This document shows positions 33,010 through 44,036 of a DNA stretch of 64,000 bases, in pieces (position 1 is the stretch's first letter; the number at the start of each line of letters is the position of its first letter). Below the pieces are notes generated by a model, which saw only the letters and a list, made by a program, of their open reading frames with translations, was not told the origin of the DNA and made no database searches. The position numbers were made by a program, and so were the translations under genes. Origin of the DNA: Paludibacter sp. (GTDB lineage Bacteria; Bacteroidota; Bacteroidia; Bacteroidales; Paludibacteraceae); contig JAFLKK010000019.1 in NCBI GenBank assembly GCA_019163375.1, positions 1-64,000 of the forward strand, in the 5' to 3' direction.

Positions 33010-35144
33010 TGGCAGATATTCGAAAAAATATAGTCCTCAGATTTGGTGTTGTATATGTAATTATATGCTTGTCTTTTCTGCTGGTTATATATAAAATAAT
33101 TGTAATACAGACTGTTGAGCGACGCAATTGGTTGGCTTTGGCGTCCAAAAATGTGAAGGCTGATATTGTGGTGAAGCCAAACAGGGGCAATATTTACGCT
33201 TGCGATGGTCGGTTGATGGCCAGTTCTATTCCTACCTATTACATCTACATGGATACAAGGGTGCCGGCTTTGCATGAAAAAGAAGGTAAATTGTTTAAAA
33301 GTAACGTCGATTCATTAGCCATCTATCTATCCAGTTTTTTTCACGATAAAACGCCCCTGGAATATCGCAAAATGTTGAAAAATGCGTACCGCAATAAGGT
33401 TGGTGAACTTCAACTGTATCCAAAGCGGATTTCGTATGCGGAGCTTAAGCAGCTCAAAAAATTGCCACTTTTCCGCCTCGGACGGAATAAAAGCGGACTT
33501 ATTACCAAAGAACTTTTTACCCGTGTAAAACCGTTCGGATCGTTGGCTTCGCGCACCATTGGCGATATTTATGCTGATGAATCGATGGGCGGAAAAAATG
33601 GTATCGAAAAGCGATTTAATACCTATCTGTTGGGTACTCCGGGTATTTCTATCCGTCAGAAGGTCGCAAATACCTATATGGAAACTGTTCAGGTAGAGCC
33701 AATTGATGGAATGGATATTACCACCACTATCGATATTGATTTGCAGGATATTGCCGAAAAGGCTCTGATTGACAGTTTACGATCTTTTGATGCCGGTTCC
33801 GGCTACGCTATTTTGATGGAAGTTCATTCCGGTGAGGTTAAGGCTATCGTGAATATGCAACAGAATGCCGATAAGAGCTATACCGAAAACAAAAATGGAG
33901 CTGTCTCGGATATGGTCGAGCCGGGTTCTACATTCAAAGTGGCATCTCTGATGGTAGCATTGGATGCCGGCAAGGTGAAAATAACCGATTATATCGAAAC
34001 CGGAAACGGTATTTACCCGTTTGCCAATAGATTGATGAAAGATCACAATGCCAATAAAGGTGGATTCGGCAGAATTACACTTGCTGAAGCGATTCATGGG
34101 TCTTCAAATATCGGAATTTCGAGGGCGATAGTGAACGCTTACGGACAAAATCCATCAGAATTTGTAGAAGGATTGTATGATATGAAATTAAACGAGCCGC
34201 TAAATCTGGAAATTCCCGGCGCTGCTTCCCCTCGTATTCGTCACCCACACGATAAATCGGCCTATTGGTCGGCTACCACATTGCCTTGGATGTCAATTGG
34301 ATACGAATCTCAGATACCGCCTATCTATACTTTGGCGTTTTACAATGCTATCGCCAATAATGGAAAATACATTCGCCCGTTTTTTGTAAAGTCGATAACC
34401 AAGAACGGACAGGTAGTGAAAGCATTTGAAACAGAAACGATAAAGGCATCGATTTGTAAACCAACTACACTAAATGATATTAAAAATGTTTTGTTGGGTG
34501 TAATGGAAGCGCCAAAGGGAACAGCACATAATGTACGTTCGAAATATGTTCGGATTGCAGGAAAAACGGGTACCGCGCAGATTTCAAAAGGAGCATTGGG
34601 GTATAAGGGTGGTGGAACTACTCACCAGGTTTCGTTCTGTGGTTACTTCCCTGCCGATGATCCTCAATATACCTGTATAGTAGTTATTCGTGAGCCTCGC
34701 AAGGGTTATCCATCGGGTGGAAAAATGGCAGGTTCGATATTTAAAAATGTGGCGGAAAGAACCATGGCGTTAAAATCGCATCGCAAAGCATTGACATATG
34801 AAAGAGATACCGTTACAAATTTCCCGATGAAGCCATTTGTAAAAGTTGGATACTATAAAGCATTGCTTACTGTTATGACTGATTTACAATTACCGATTAG
34901 TGTAAATTCATCGGATTGGGTGAAATCATTTTCGGACGACCACCAAATTCGGGTTGAATCGGTTTCGGTACCTATAAATGTTGTTCCTGATTTGATGGGA
35001 ATGGGAGCAAAAGATGCTGTTTATTTGGCAGAAAGACTTGGATTAAATGTTCAGGTAGAGGGTAGGGGGAAAGTAGTTTCGCAAACCATTAAACCGGGCA
35101 CTTTGGTACAAAAAGGAAGTCGGATACTGATCCGTTTTCAATAG
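33009..35144 (+). CDS. ftsI: Division transpeptidase FtsI (PBP3) with PASTA domain
   Basis: Septal peptidoglycan DD-transpeptidase, class B PBP. The 711 residues have one N-terminal membrane anchor (about 10-35), a dimerisation domain, and the transpeptidase motifs SxxK (S307-K310 in EPGSTFK), SxN (S365-N367 in GSSN) and KTG (K519-G521). A C-terminal PASTA domain (about 655-711: VPDLMGMGAKDAVYLAERLG) is present, which is common in Bacteroidetes and Firmicutes but not E. coli. It starts with a 1-nt overlap on ftsL, so the two are probably translationally coupled. Confidence 0.95.
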   Translation: MADIRKNIVLRFGVVYVIICLSFLLVIYKIIVIQTVERRNWLALASKNVKADIVVKPNRGNIYACDGRLMASSIPTYYIYMDTRVPALHEKEGKLFKSNVDSLAIYLSSFFHDKTPLEYRKMLKNAYRNKVGELQLYPKRISYAELKQLKKLPLFRLGRNKSGLITKELFTRVKPFGSLASRTIGDIYADESMGGKNGIEKRFNTYLLGTPGISIRQKVANTYMETVQVEPIDGMDITTTIDIDLQDIAEKALIDSLRSFDAGSGYAILMEVHSGEVKAIVNMQQNADKSYTENKNGAVSDMVEPGSTFKVASLMVALDAGKVKITDYIETGNGIYPFANRLMKDHNANKGGFGRITLAEAIHGSSNIGISRAIVNAYGQNPSEFVEGLYDMKLNEPLNLEIPGAASPRIRHPHDKSAYWSATTLPWMSIGYESQIPPIYTLAFYNAIANNGKYIRPFFVKSITKNGQVVKAFETETIKASICKPTTLNDIKNVLLGVMEAPKGTAHNVRSKYVRIAGKTGTAQISKGALGYKGGGTTHQVSFCGYFPADDPQYTCIVVIREPRKGYPSGGKMAGSIFKNVAERTMALKSHRKALTYERDTVTNFPMKPFVKVGYYKALLTVMTDLQLPISVNSSDWVKSFSDDHQIRVESVSVPINVVPDLMGMGAKDAVYLAERLGLNVQVEGRGKVVSQTIKPGTLVQKGSRILIRFQ

Positions 35145-35209
35145 AATAACAATGCTGACTGTCTTCGTTCTTAGGATCGGAGCCGGTTGGAAAACTAAAA
35201 AATACGAGC

Positions 35210-36655
35210 ATGATTTTAGATGATCTACTTCAGGGTATTGTTCTGCTAAAAACAGTAGGAAGTGCCGATATGCAGATTGAAAATATTCAATTTGATTCTC
35301 GAAAAGTGGAAGCCGGAAGTCTCTTTGTTGCGACTAAAGGTACTGCTGCCGATGGTCATCAATATATAACCACCGCTATCGAAAAAGGTGCTGTAGCCGT
35401 TGTGTGTGAGGACTTACCCGCTGATCAAACTCCGAATGTAACTTACATAAAAGTTGAAAACAGTTCGGATGCGTTGGGAAAAATGGCTTCGGCGTGGTAT
35501 GGATTTCCTTCTTCAAAAATGACTTTGGTAGGCGTAACCGGTACGAATGGTAAAACAACCATAGCTACCTTGCTCTATCAGCTTTTTCGTAAATTGGGAC
35601 ATAAATCGGGACTGCTGTCCACGGTTTGCAATTATGTAGATGAGGTGGCTGTAGAGGCAACGCATACTACACCCGACGCATTGGCGTTAAATGAGCTATT
35701 GGCACAAATGGTGGATGCCGGTTGCGAGTATGCATTTATGGAAGTAAGTTCACATTCCGTAGATCAACGCCGCATAGCCGGATTGCAATTTGATGGTGGT
35801 ATTTTTACCAATATTACACGCGATCACATTGATTATCACCTTACTTTCGAAAATTATTTGAAAGCTAAAAAGCAATTTTTCGACGATCTTTCGTCAGAAG
35901 CTTTTGCTTTGACGAATGCCGATGACAAAAATGGATTAGTAATGCTTCAAAATTCGAAAGCAAAAAAATATACCTATTCGCTTCGTTCGATGGCTGATTT
36001 TAAGACACGCATTTTAGAGCATGGTTTTGAAGGAATGTTGTTGGATATGAATGATAGAGAAGTAAATGTTTCATTTATAGGTAAATTTAATGCCAGCAAT
36101 CTTTCTGCTGTGTTTGGTGCTGCTGTTTTGCTTGGACAAGATGAATTGGAAGTGTTACGGATAATCAGCTCTCTGAATTCTGTTTCGGGACGTTTTGAAA
36201 CCTTGCATTCTCCGGCCGGTTTTACGGCCATTGTGGATTATGCTCATACACCGGATGCACTTACCAATGTGATTGATACAATAAATCAAATTCTTCAGGG
36301 AAATGGTCGACTCATTACCGTTGTTGGTTGTGGTGGTAATCGCGATAAAGGGAAACGCCCTATGATGGCTCGTGAAGCTGTGAATGGTAGCTGGAAAGCT
36401 ATTTTGACCTCCGATAATCCGCGTTTTGAAGAACCGCAGGATATTCTAAACGATATGTTGGCGGGGCTTGACGTGGTTGATAAAGCTAAAAGCCTGACCA
36501 TAGTTGATCGTCGCGAAGCTATTCGCACTGCTTGTGCGCTGGCTCAACCGGGCGATGTGGTACTTGTGGCCGGAAAAGGACACGAGGACTATCAAATAAT
36601 AAAAGGTGTGAAGCACCATTTTGACGACAAAGAGGTGGTTCGCGAATGTTTTTAA
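35210..36655 (+). CDS. murE: UDP-MurNAc-tripeptide synthetase
   Basis: Mur ligase adding the third stem residue. The 481 residues show the P-loop [10 protein letters not shown] (about 105-114), and DNPR in [12 protein letters not shown], the motif for meso-diaminopimelate as substrate. DapB in the window makes the DAP precursor, so the two agree. Third in the wall-synthesis set after ftsI; murF is missing here although it follows murE in E. coli. Confidence 0.96.
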   Translation: MILDDLLQGIVLLKTVGSADMQIENIQFDSRKVEAGSLFVATKGTAADGHQYITTAIEKGAVAVVCEDLPADQTPNVTYIKVENSSDALGKMASAWYGFPSSKMTLVGVTGTNGKTTIATLLYQLFRKLGHKSGLLSTVCNYVDEVAVEATHTTPDALALNELLAQMVDAGCEYAFMEVSSHSVDQRRIAGLQFDGGIFTNITRDHIDYHLTFENYLKAKKQFFDDLSSEAFALTNADDKNGLVMLQNSKAKKYTYSLRSMADFKTRILEHGFEGMLLDMNDREVNVSFIGKFNASNLSAVFGAAVLLGQDELEVLRIISSLNSVSGRFETLHSPAGFTAIVDYAHTPDALTNVIDTINQILQGNGRLITVVGCGGNRDKGKRPMMAREAVNGSWKAILTSDNPRFEEPQDILNDMLAGLDVVDKAKSLTIVDRREAIRTACALAQPGDVVLVAGKGHEDYQIIKGVKHHFDDKEVVRECF

Positions 36656-36711
36656 AATGTCCCTAACAGGGAGTCTAATTGTAAATTATTAATTATTAAT
36701 TGTAAATTAAT

Positions 36712-37977
36712 ATGCTGTATCACTTATTCCATTATTTAGATCAGGTTTTTGATATTCCGGGAGGACGATTGTTTAACTTTATATCATTCCGAACTGGATT
36801 GGCATTTATCTTAGCATTGCTACTTTCAACCATGTTTGGGCGACGGATTATCGACTATTTGCAAAAAAAGCAAATCGGAGAAACGATTCGCGATCTCGGT
36901 TTGGAAGGTCAAATGAGCAAAAAGGGAACACCAACTATGGGTGGAGTCATCATTATTATTGCTATTTTGGTGCCTACGCTTTTGTTGGCTGATATAACCA
37001 ATATATATGTTTTGTTAATGATTGTCACCACCGTATGGATGGGACTCATCGGTTTTTTGGATGATTATATTAAAGTTTTTCGCAAAAATAAAGAGGGATT
37101 AAAAGGCCGATTTAAGATTGTAGGACAGATAGGACTGGGATTAATCGTTGGTTTAACGATGTACTTTAGTCCGAGTATGGTGATTCGCGAGAATATTGAG
37201 GTGAAAGGTGCAACTCAACGTGTTGAGAATGTACTTTATTCAAAGCACAATGTGAAATCTACTAAAACAACAATTCCTTTTGTAAAGAACAATAACTTCA
37301 ATTATGCTGATGCGTTTAAGTCGGTAGGAGAGAAGGCACAAGATTATGGTTGGATTTTATTTGTTGTCGTTACCATTTTTATTGTAACGGCAGTTTCGAA
37401 TGGTGCGAATCTAACTGATGGGTTGGATGGTTTAGCAACCGGATCTTCAGCTATTATGGGGGTCATACTTGGTATACTGGCCTATGTGTCCGGTAATATA
37501 AATTATGCCGGGTATCTGAATATCATGTATTTACCAGGTACCGGTGAGCTTTTGGTTTTTGCCGGTGCGTTCATTGGTGCTACTATTGGCTTTTTGTGGT
37601 ACAATTCTTTTCCAGCTCAAATATTCATGGGAGATACCGGAAGTTTGACATTGGGAGGAATTATCGCCGTTTTTGCCATTCTTACCCGCAAAGAATTATT
37701 GATTCCAATATTGTGTGGAGTATTTTTTGTAGAAAGTTTGTCGGTAATTTTGCAAGTTGGATTCTTTAAATTTACAAAAAAACGATTTGGAGAGGGGAAA
37801 CGGATTTTCAAGATGACGCCACTGCATCATCATTATCAAAAGCAGGGAAATGCCGGCATTCAGGCAATTTTCCAACGCCCGATACAGGCCATGCCCGAAT
37901 CGAAAATCGTTATTCGTTTTTGGATTGTTGGGATTATTTTGGCAGCAATTACTATTATTACATTGAAAATTAGATAA
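36712..37977 (+). CDS. mraY: Phospho-MurNAc-pentapeptide transferase
   Basis: Integral membrane enzyme forming lipid I from UDP-MurNAc-pentapeptide and undecaprenyl phosphate. The 421 residues have about ten membrane segments. [20 protein letters not shown] carries the catalytic aspartates; [12 protein letters not shown] and [10 protein letters not shown] are the other conserved loops. It is about 60 residues longer than E. coli MraY because of a loop around 155-205, a Bacteroidetes trait. The upstream gap is an iterated aattattaatt word tract (36677-36711). Confidence 0.95.
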   Translation: MLYHLFHYLDQVFDIPGGRLFNFISFRTGLAFILALLLSTMFGRRIIDYLQKKQIGETIRDLGLEGQMSKKGTPTMGGVIIIIAILVPTLLLADITNIYVLLMIVTTVWMGLIGFLDDYIKVFRKNKEGLKGRFKIVGQIGLGLIVGLTMYFSPSMVIRENIEVKGATQRVENVLYSKHNVKSTKTTIPFVKNNNFNYADAFKSVGEKAQDYGWILFVVVTIFIVTAVSNGANLTDGLDGLATGSSAIMGVILGILAYVSGNINYAGYLNIMYLPGTGELLVFAGAFIGATIGFLWYNSFPAQIFMGDTGSLTLGGIIAVFAILTRKELLIPILCGVFFVESLSVILQVGFFKFTKKRFGEGKRIFKMTPLHHHYQKQGNAGIQAIFQRPIQAMPESKIVIRFWIVGIILAAITIITLKIR

Positions 37978-37990
37978 ATTGGCTCGAAAG

Positions 37991-39325
37991 ATGAAGAGAA
38001 TTGTAATATTGGGAGCAGGCGAGAGTGGAGCGGGAGCTGCTGTTTTGGCCAAAAAAGAAGGTTTTGATGTATTTGTTTCGGACATGTCGGAAATAAAAAC
38101 GCAATATAAATCTATGCTCAACGAATATGGAATTGTGTGGGAGGAAAAACAGCATACAGAAAGCTTAATTTTAAATGCTGACGAAGTGATTAAAAGTCCG
38201 GGAATCCCTGATAAAGCACCCATCGTTAAAAAGCTTCTTGCTCAAAACACATCTGTTATTTCCGAGATCGAATTTGCAGGTCGGTATACAAATGCAAAAA
38301 TGATTTGTATAACCGGTAGCAATGGAAAAACCACCACTACCATGTTGGTTTATCATATTTTGAAAAGTGCTGGGTTAAAAGTTGGTTTGGCCGGGAATGT
38401 TGGTAATAGTCTGGCATTTCAGGTTGCTACCGCTTCGTTCGATTATTATGTAGTGGAGTTAAGCAGTTTTCAGTTGGATGGAATGACCGAATTTAAAGCG
38501 GATATCGCAATCTTATTGAATATAACTCCCGATCATTTAGATCGTTATGATTATAATTTTCAAAACTATGTTGATTCTAAGTTTAAAATTACTCAGAACC
38601 AAACCGAACAGGATGCTTTTATTTTCTGGGAAAATGACCCGATAATTAAGGCAGAATTAGAAAAACGCAATATTCAATCAGCAATGTATCCATTTGCCAT
38701 TGAGCGAAGCGAAAAAACAAAAGCATTTATTGAGCAAGAAGATTTGATTATTAAATCACTTAAAACTCTATTTACTATGCCAACATCAGATTTAGCATTG
38801 CAGGGAATGCACAATACTTACAACTCGATGGCAGCAGGATTAGCGGCTTCGATTGTTGATGTGCGAAAAGACAATATACGTCAGTCTCTTCAGGATTTCC
38901 AGGGAGTTGAACACCGCTTGGAGTATGTTGCGACGGTGAAAAATATTCGGTTTATAAATGACTCGAAGGCTACAAATGTGAATTCGTGTTGGTATGCATT
39001 GCAAAGCATGAAAACACCCGTTGTGCTGATTTTAGGTGGTACAGATAAAGGAAATGACTACTCGGAAATTGAAGCTCTGGTAAAAGAGAAGGTAAAAACC
39101 TTAATTTTTATGGGGTTGGATAATAAAGCATTGCATGCATTTTTCGATGGGAAAGTGGATACGATTATTGACGTTCAATCGATGGAAGCTGCCGTAACTG
39201 AAGCTTATAAAGCGGCAAATGGAGGTGATACTGTATTGTTGTCGCCATGCTGTGCCAGCTTTGACTTATTTAAGAACTACGAAGACCGGGGTAAGCAGTT
39301 TAAAAACGTTGTCCGAAATTTGTAA
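37991..39325 (+). CDS. murD: UDP-MurNAc-L-alanine:D-glutamate ligase
   Basis: Adds D-Glu to UDP-MurNAc-L-Ala. Start ATG at 37991 (MKRIVILGAGESGAG); an in-frame TTG four codons earlier is unlikely. The 444 residues show the N-terminal Rossmann motif GAGESGAG, the ATP P-loop ITGSNGKTTTT and the C-terminal VLLSPCCASFDLFKNYEDRG. It begins 13 nt after mraY and belongs to one transcript with it. Confidence 0.96.
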   Translation: MKRIVILGAGESGAGAAVLAKKEGFDVFVSDMSEIKTQYKSMLNEYGIVWEEKQHTESLILNADEVIKSPGIPDKAPIVKKLLAQNTSVISEIEFAGRYTNAKMICITGSNGKTTTTMLVYHILKSAGLKVGLAGNVGNSLAFQVATASFDYYVVELSSFQLDGMTEFKADIAILLNITPDHLDRYDYNFQNYVDSKFKITQNQTEQDAFIFWENDPIIKAELEKRNIQSAMYPFAIERSEKTKAFIEQEDLIIKSLKTLFTMPTSDLALQGMHNTYNSMAAGLAASIVDVRKDNIRQSLQDFQGVEHRLEYVATVKNIRFINDSKATNVNSCWYALQSMKTPVVLILGGTDKGNDYSEIEALVKEKVKTLIFMGLDNKALHAFFDGKVDTIIDVQSMEAAVTEAYKAANGGDTVLLSPCCASFDLFKNYEDRGKQFKNVVRNL

Positions 39326-39385
39326 TTGAGCTTGTCGGGACGAAGCCGCAAGGAGTAAGAATATCGAATCTTTCAAATTCCAAAC

Positions 39386-40621
39386 ATGGAAAATCTATTC
39401 AGTAAATATCTAAAAGGCGATCCGATTTTGTGGATTGTATTTTTTGTCATGTGCATAATTTCAGCTATTGAAATGTACAGTGCATCAAGTACTCTGGCTT
39501 ATGGCGCCGACAATTATGCTGGTCCAATGCTTCGTCACGTTGGTTTTCTTTTTGGTGGTGCTATTATTGCCATTGTAGTGCATCTTATTCCGGTTCGATA
39601 TATAAGAATGATGGCTTATTTGGTGCTGTTAATATCGGTATTACTCCTGGTCTGGGTACTTTTCAGGGGTGTAAGCGAAAATGGCGCTTCGCGTTGGTTG
39701 GTGATTATGGGAATTAAATTTCAACCGTCTGAATTTGCCAAGCTATCCGTTATTATAGTAGCAGCCGATATGATTTCCAGAATCAGAGATGCCAAAAAAG
39801 ATGAGTGGAAGTATTTTCGTAATACGCTCATAATGTTGGCAATCATTTGCACCTTGATATTGTTTGATAACTTCTCAACCGCCTTTATTCTCTTTATGGT
39901 GGTGGTCATCATGATGTTTATCGGTCGTGTTTCTTTGGTGAAATTAGGTATTTTGGTTGGAGGACTATTGCTTGCTATTGTATTCTGTTTTGCCTTGGTA
40001 AAAACAGTTCCTGAGAAATCGATGCCTAAAATGTTTGATAGAGCCTATACTTGGGTGGGACGTATCGATCGTTTTAAAACGGAGAAAAAGGATGAAAAGA
40101 GCAAATATGTAATTACCGACGATAATCGTCAGGTTCAGCACGGAAGAATTGCCATTGCCCGTGGTGGGGCAGTAGGTGTTTTCCCCGGCAATAGTATTGA
40201 GCGCGACTACTTACCTCAAGCTTATTCCGATTTTATATATGCCATAATTGTGGAGGAAATGGGTTTGTTTGGTGGTATATTTGTTATTCTTCTCTATTTG
40301 GTGCTCCTTTTTCGAGCGGGTAGAATTGCAACTAAATGTGCAACGGTTTTTCCGGCTTTGTTAGTTATCGGGCTGTCGTTGATGATTGTTATTCAGGCAT
40401 TTATTAGTATGTCGGTTGCTACGAGTTTAGGTCCGGTAACCGGTCAACCTTTACCGTTGATTAGTAGGGGAGGGACTTCTATATTAATTACCTGTATTTA
40501 CTTCGGTATTATTTTTGGGGTAAACCGACAGATAAAAGAAGAATACCAGGCACCCATTGAAGAAGATATACCGGTTGAACCGGAAGAAGAACTTTCTGTG
40601 GTTGATTTAGAAAATTTGTAA
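39386..40621 (+). CDS. ftsW: Septal peptidoglycan polymerase FtsW (SEDS)
   Basis: Lipid II polymerase/transferase of the SEDS family that works with FtsI at the septum. The 411 residues form about ten membrane segments. Conserved features are SASRWLVIMGIKFQPSEFAK (loop near 100), the ARGGAVGVFPGNS loop with catalytic-region residues, and the C-terminal PVTGQPLPLISRGGTS. An acidic tail (EEDIPVEPEEELS) follows. Order murD-ftsW-murG matches other clusters. Confidence 0.95.
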   Translation: MENLFSKYLKGDPILWIVFFVMCIISAIEMYSASSTLAYGADNYAGPMLRHVGFLFGGAIIAIVVHLIPVRYIRMMAYLVLLISVLLLVWVLFRGVSENGASRWLVIMGIKFQPSEFAKLSVIIVAADMISRIRDAKKDEWKYFRNTLIMLAIICTLILFDNFSTAFILFMVVVIMMFIGRVSLVKLGILVGGLLLAIVFCFALVKTVPEKSMPKMFDRAYTWVGRIDRFKTEKKDEKSKYVITDDNRQVQHGRIAIARGGAVGVFPGNSIERDYLPQAYSDFIYAIIVEEMGLFGGIFVILLYLVLLFRAGRIATKCATVFPALLVIGLSLMIVIQAFISMSVATSLGPVTGQPLPLISRGGTSILITCIYFGIIFGVNRQIKEEYQAPIEEDIPVEPEEELSVVDLENL

Positions 40622-40717
40622 TTGAATCGATAATATTCCAAATATACAAACTCATTAACCGTTGTATTCATTTGAATTGCATTTTTTTGTGTAATTTGCG
40701 TTCAGAAATTTATAGCT

Positions 40718-41815
40718 ATGAAACATAAATTTATTATTAGTGGTGGTGGCACTGGTGGACATATTTTTCCCGCTATCAGCATTGCCAATGCGTTGAAAAA
40801 ACGATTACCTGATGCTGAAATACTATTTGTAGGTGCTATCGGACGCATGGAAATGGAACGGGTGCCGGCTGCGGGCTATCCTATCGAAGGCCTGCCGGTA
40901 AGTGGTCTGGACAGAAAAAATATGTTCAGCAATATAAAAGTAGTCTTAAATCTGGTACGCAGTTTGGTGTTAGCCCGTAGAATTATTCGTAACTTCAAAC
41001 CGGAAGTAGTCATTGGCGTTGGAGGATATGCAAGCGCACCTACTTTGCGTGCCGCTTCGGGTTGTGGTGTGCCAACGCTTATTCAGGAGCAAAATTCGTA
41101 TGCCGGAGTTACTAATAAATTGTTGGCGAAGAAAGCGGCTAAGATTTGTGTTGCGTACGAAGGAATGGAAAAATTTTTCCCAAAAGATAAAATAATACTA
41201 ACGGGTAATCCTGTTCGACAAGATTTGTTCTCTATTGCTCCCAAAACCGCCGAAGCATATGGTTTCTTTGGTTTTGATCCGGCTAAGAAAACGATTTTAG
41301 TCGTTGGTGGTAGTCTGGGTGCCCGCACGATCAATCAAAGTATAATTGCCAAATTGGAACAGTTGTCGCAAGCCGATGTGCAGGTTATTTGGCAAACAGG
41401 TAAATTTTATATCGATGCAGCCCGCAAGGCAGCCGAACCTTTTGCATCGGCACGGTTGTTGGTAACTGATTTTGTCTCGCGTATGGATTTGGCATACTCG
41501 ATAGCTGATTTGGTGGTGTCGCGCGCAGGAGCCAGTTCCATTTCCGAATTGTGCTTATTGGCTAAACCCGTTATTTTGGTACCGTCGCCCAATGTTGCCG
41601 AGGATCATCAAACGCAGAATGCTTTGGCCTTGGTTCGGAAAAATGCAGCAGTGATGATTAAAGATGTTGAAGCTGTAGGGCAATTGGTGGATAAAGCACT
41701 GGAAATGATACAAGATGCTGATGCTTTAAAAGAGCTAAGTGACAATATATTAAAGATGGCCGAGAAAGATTCGGCTGATAGAATTGCAGAGGAAGTGATT
41801 AAGTTAATTAACTAG
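40718..41815 (+). CDS. murG: UDP-GlcNAc:lipid I GlcNAc transferase
   Basis: Peripheral glycosyltransferase that makes lipid II. The 365 residues have the N-terminal SGGGTGGHIFPAISIA (about 8-23), the GGYASAP loop, GGSLGARTIN at the domain junction, and the donor-site stretch SRAGASSISELCLL with the PNVAEDHQTQNA. It is followed by murC after 35 nt. Confidence 0.96.
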   Translation: MKHKFIISGGGTGGHIFPAISIANALKKRLPDAEILFVGAIGRMEMERVPAAGYPIEGLPVSGLDRKNMFSNIKVVLNLVRSLVLARRIIRNFKPEVVIGVGGYASAPTLRAASGCGVPTLIQEQNSYAGVTNKLLAKKAAKICVAYEGMEKFFPKDKIILTGNPVRQDLFSIAPKTAEAYGFFGFDPAKKTILVVGGSLGARTINQSIIAKLEQLSQADVQVIWQTGKFYIDAARKAAEPFASARLLVTDFVSRMDLAYSIADLVVSRAGASSISELCLLAKPVILVPSPNVAEDHQTQNALALVRKNAAVMIKDVEAVGQLVDKALEMIQDADALKELSDNILKMAEKDSADRIAEEVIKLIN

Positions 41816-41850
41816 CCGGTTGATGTAGCAGAATGAGATAATTGATAATT

Positions 41851-43218
41851 ATGGAAAAGTTTAGCAAATATTATTTTTTAGGAATAGGTGGTATCGGGAT
41901 GAGTGCTTTAGCACGTTATTTTCGTACAAAAGGATATGAAATAGCAGGTTACGACCGTACCCCAACGAAACTTACCTCTGATTTGCAATCGGAAGGAATA
42001 GCGGTTTGTTTCGATGAAAATGTAGATCAAATTCCGGATAAATTCACGCAGGCAAAAAACACCCTGGTGATTATTACCCCGGCAATTCCTCACAATCACC
42101 CACAACTGTTGTATTTTCAGGAAAATAATTTCACGATTCAAAAGCGATCTCAGGTGCTGGGTGATATTACCCGTAAAAGCAAAGGTATTTGTATTGCCGG
42201 GACTCACGGTAAGACCACTACATCCACTATTGCAGCACACTTATTGTATCAGTCGCAAGTGTCGTGTAACGCTTTTTTAGGAGGTATTGCCAATAATTAT
42301 AACACCAATCTGTTGCTTTCGAACGAAAGTAATCTGGTGGTCATTGAAGCTGATGAGTATGATCGTTCGTTTCATCAACTTTCGCCTTACATGGCTGTGA
42401 TTACCTCTGCCGATCCCGATCATTTGGATATTTATGAAACAGCTGCTGCTTTTCGCGAAAGTTTTGAGCACTTTACTTCACTCATCAGAACTGGTGGCGT
42501 GTTGATAATGCGAAAAGGGATTGATATTGAACCCCAATTGCAAAAGGGGGTGAAACTTTACACCTACTCGATGGAAGAGGGAGGTGATTTTCATGCCGAA
42601 AATATTAAAACCGTGAAGGGCGAGATACACTTTGATTTTGTAACGCCTACCGATCGAATTAACGATGTTCGTCTTGGAGTTCCGGCTAAAATAAATGTGG
42701 AAAATAGTGTGGCCGCGATGGCGATAGCCTGGCTAAATGGAGTGTCGGTCGAAGAACTTCGTGCCGGAATATCCTCTTTCTCTGGGATTTATCGTAGGTT
42801 TAATGTGGTGTATAAGTCCGACAAAGTGATTTATATGGACGATTATGCACACCATCCAAGCGAGTTGAACGCAAGCATATCATCTATTCGTAATTTATAT
42901 CCCGATCGTAAAATAACCGGTATCTTCCAACCTCATTTGTACACGCGTACCCGCGACTTTGCTTCTGATTTTGCAGCCGCCTTATCGAAGTTGGATGAGT
43001 TGATTTTATTGGATATTTATCCGGCGCGTGAGTTACCCATCGAAGGTGTTACTTCTGAACTTATTTTAAGCGAAGTTAAACTTAAAAATAAAATATTGTG
43101 CTCCACCGAAAATCTACTACCTTTGCTAAAAGATAAAGAGTTAGACGTTTTGGTTACTTTTGGAGCGGGCGACATTGACAAGTTAGTGCCAAAGATTAAA
43201 GCACAACTAAGTAAATAA
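41851..43218 (+). CDS. murC: UDP-MurNAc:L-alanine ligase
   Basis: First Mur ligase, adding L-Ala. Start ATG at 41851 (MEKFSKYYFLGIGGIG). The 455 residues show the N-terminal GIGGIGMSALA, the ATP loop AGTHGKTTTS and the MurC-type YDDYAHHPSEL near residue 330. ddl, which follows murC in E. coli, is not present; ftsQ comes next after 11 nt. Confidence 0.96.
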   Translation: MEKFSKYYFLGIGGIGMSALARYFRTKGYEIAGYDRTPTKLTSDLQSEGIAVCFDENVDQIPDKFTQAKNTLVIITPAIPHNHPQLLYFQENNFTIQKRSQVLGDITRKSKGICIAGTHGKTTTSTIAAHLLYQSQVSCNAFLGGIANNYNTNLLLSNESNLVVIEADEYDRSFHQLSPYMAVITSADPDHLDIYETAAAFRESFEHFTSLIRTGGVLIMRKGIDIEPQLQKGVKLYTYSMEEGGDFHAENIKTVKGEIHFDFVTPTDRINDVRLGVPAKINVENSVAAMAIAWLNGVSVEELRAGISSFSGIYRRFNVVYKSDKVIYMDDYAHHPSELNASISSIRNLYPDRKITGIFQPHLYTRTRDFASDFAAALSKLDELILLDIYPARELPIEGVTSELILSEVKLKNKILCSTENLLPLLKDKELDVLVTFGAGDIDKLVPKIKAQLSK

Positions 43219-43229
43219 GTATTCAATTT

Positions 43230-44036
43230 ATGAAACCCACTTTAAAATATATTCTGATTGCCATATTCACCATGCTTGTCTTGGGGTATATGGTTTTCTC
43301 ATTGTTTTACTTTTCGGGTAATAATAAAGAAATTGTTTGTCGTAAACTCGAAATTATTCTTGCAGACAGCTCTAATATACAGTTGATTACTCAAAAAGAT
43401 ATTGCTGTAATGCTGGCTGAAAGTAATCTCAATCCGATAGGAAAAACGATTTATCATATTCGCACCGAAGCAATTGAAGCTGCATTACGAAAAAACGCAA
43501 TGATAAAGCAAGTGGAGTGTTACAAAACACCCTCCGGTATTGTAAATATACGCGTTTTTCAGCGTAGTCCTAAATTCAGGGTGGTGGGTTTCGCCAGTTA
43601 TTACATGGATATCGATAGAAAACCGATGCCCGTCTCTACAAATTATGCGGCCTATGTTCCGGTAGTTTCCGGACGGGTAACCATATCGATGGCATCCGGT
43701 AAACTGTTTGATTTTGTGGGATTCGTAGCAGATGATCCTTTTTGGAACGCGCAAATAGAACAAATTAATGTGCGCGATGATTTGAAAATAGAACTTGTTC
43801 CGCGCGTAGGCGATGCGATTATTATGCTTGGAACCTTGGATAATTATGCATCAAAACTTGAAAAATTAAAAAAACTGTATGCAAGGGGCTTTAATGTTAT
43901 TGGTTGGAACCGATATAAAATGATTGATTTGCAATACAAAGATCAAATTGTTTGTGATAAGATGGGTGAACAGCCGGCACATAAGGTTGAACCTATTGTT
44001 GAAAAAATGGATAGTATTATTGAAAGTAAATTATGA
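43230..44036 (+). CDS. ftsQ: Cell division protein FtsQ
   Basis: Bitopic division protein linking FtsA/FtsZ with FtsL/FtsB. The 268 residues have one membrane helix (about 7-30) and a periplasmic POTRA-like part (about 35-110) followed by a beta domain. KQVECYKTPSGIVNIRVFQR is the POTRA end. The assignment relies on topology and the murC-ftsQ-ftsA order. The stop overlaps the ftsA start by 4 nt (ATGA), indicating coupling. Confidence 0.92.
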   Translation: MKPTLKYILIAIFTMLVLGYMVFSLFYFSGNNKEIVCRKLEIILADSSNIQLITQKDIAVMLAESNLNPIGKTIYHIRTEAIEAALRKNAMIKQVECYKTPSGIVNIRVFQRSPKFRVVGFASYYMDIDRKPMPVSTNYAAYVPVVSGRVTISMASGKLFDFVGFVADDPFWNAQIEQINVRDDLKIELVPRVGDAIIMLGTLDNYASKLEKLKKLYARGFNVIGWNRYKMIDLQYKDQIVCDKMGEQPAHKVEPIVEKMDSIIESKL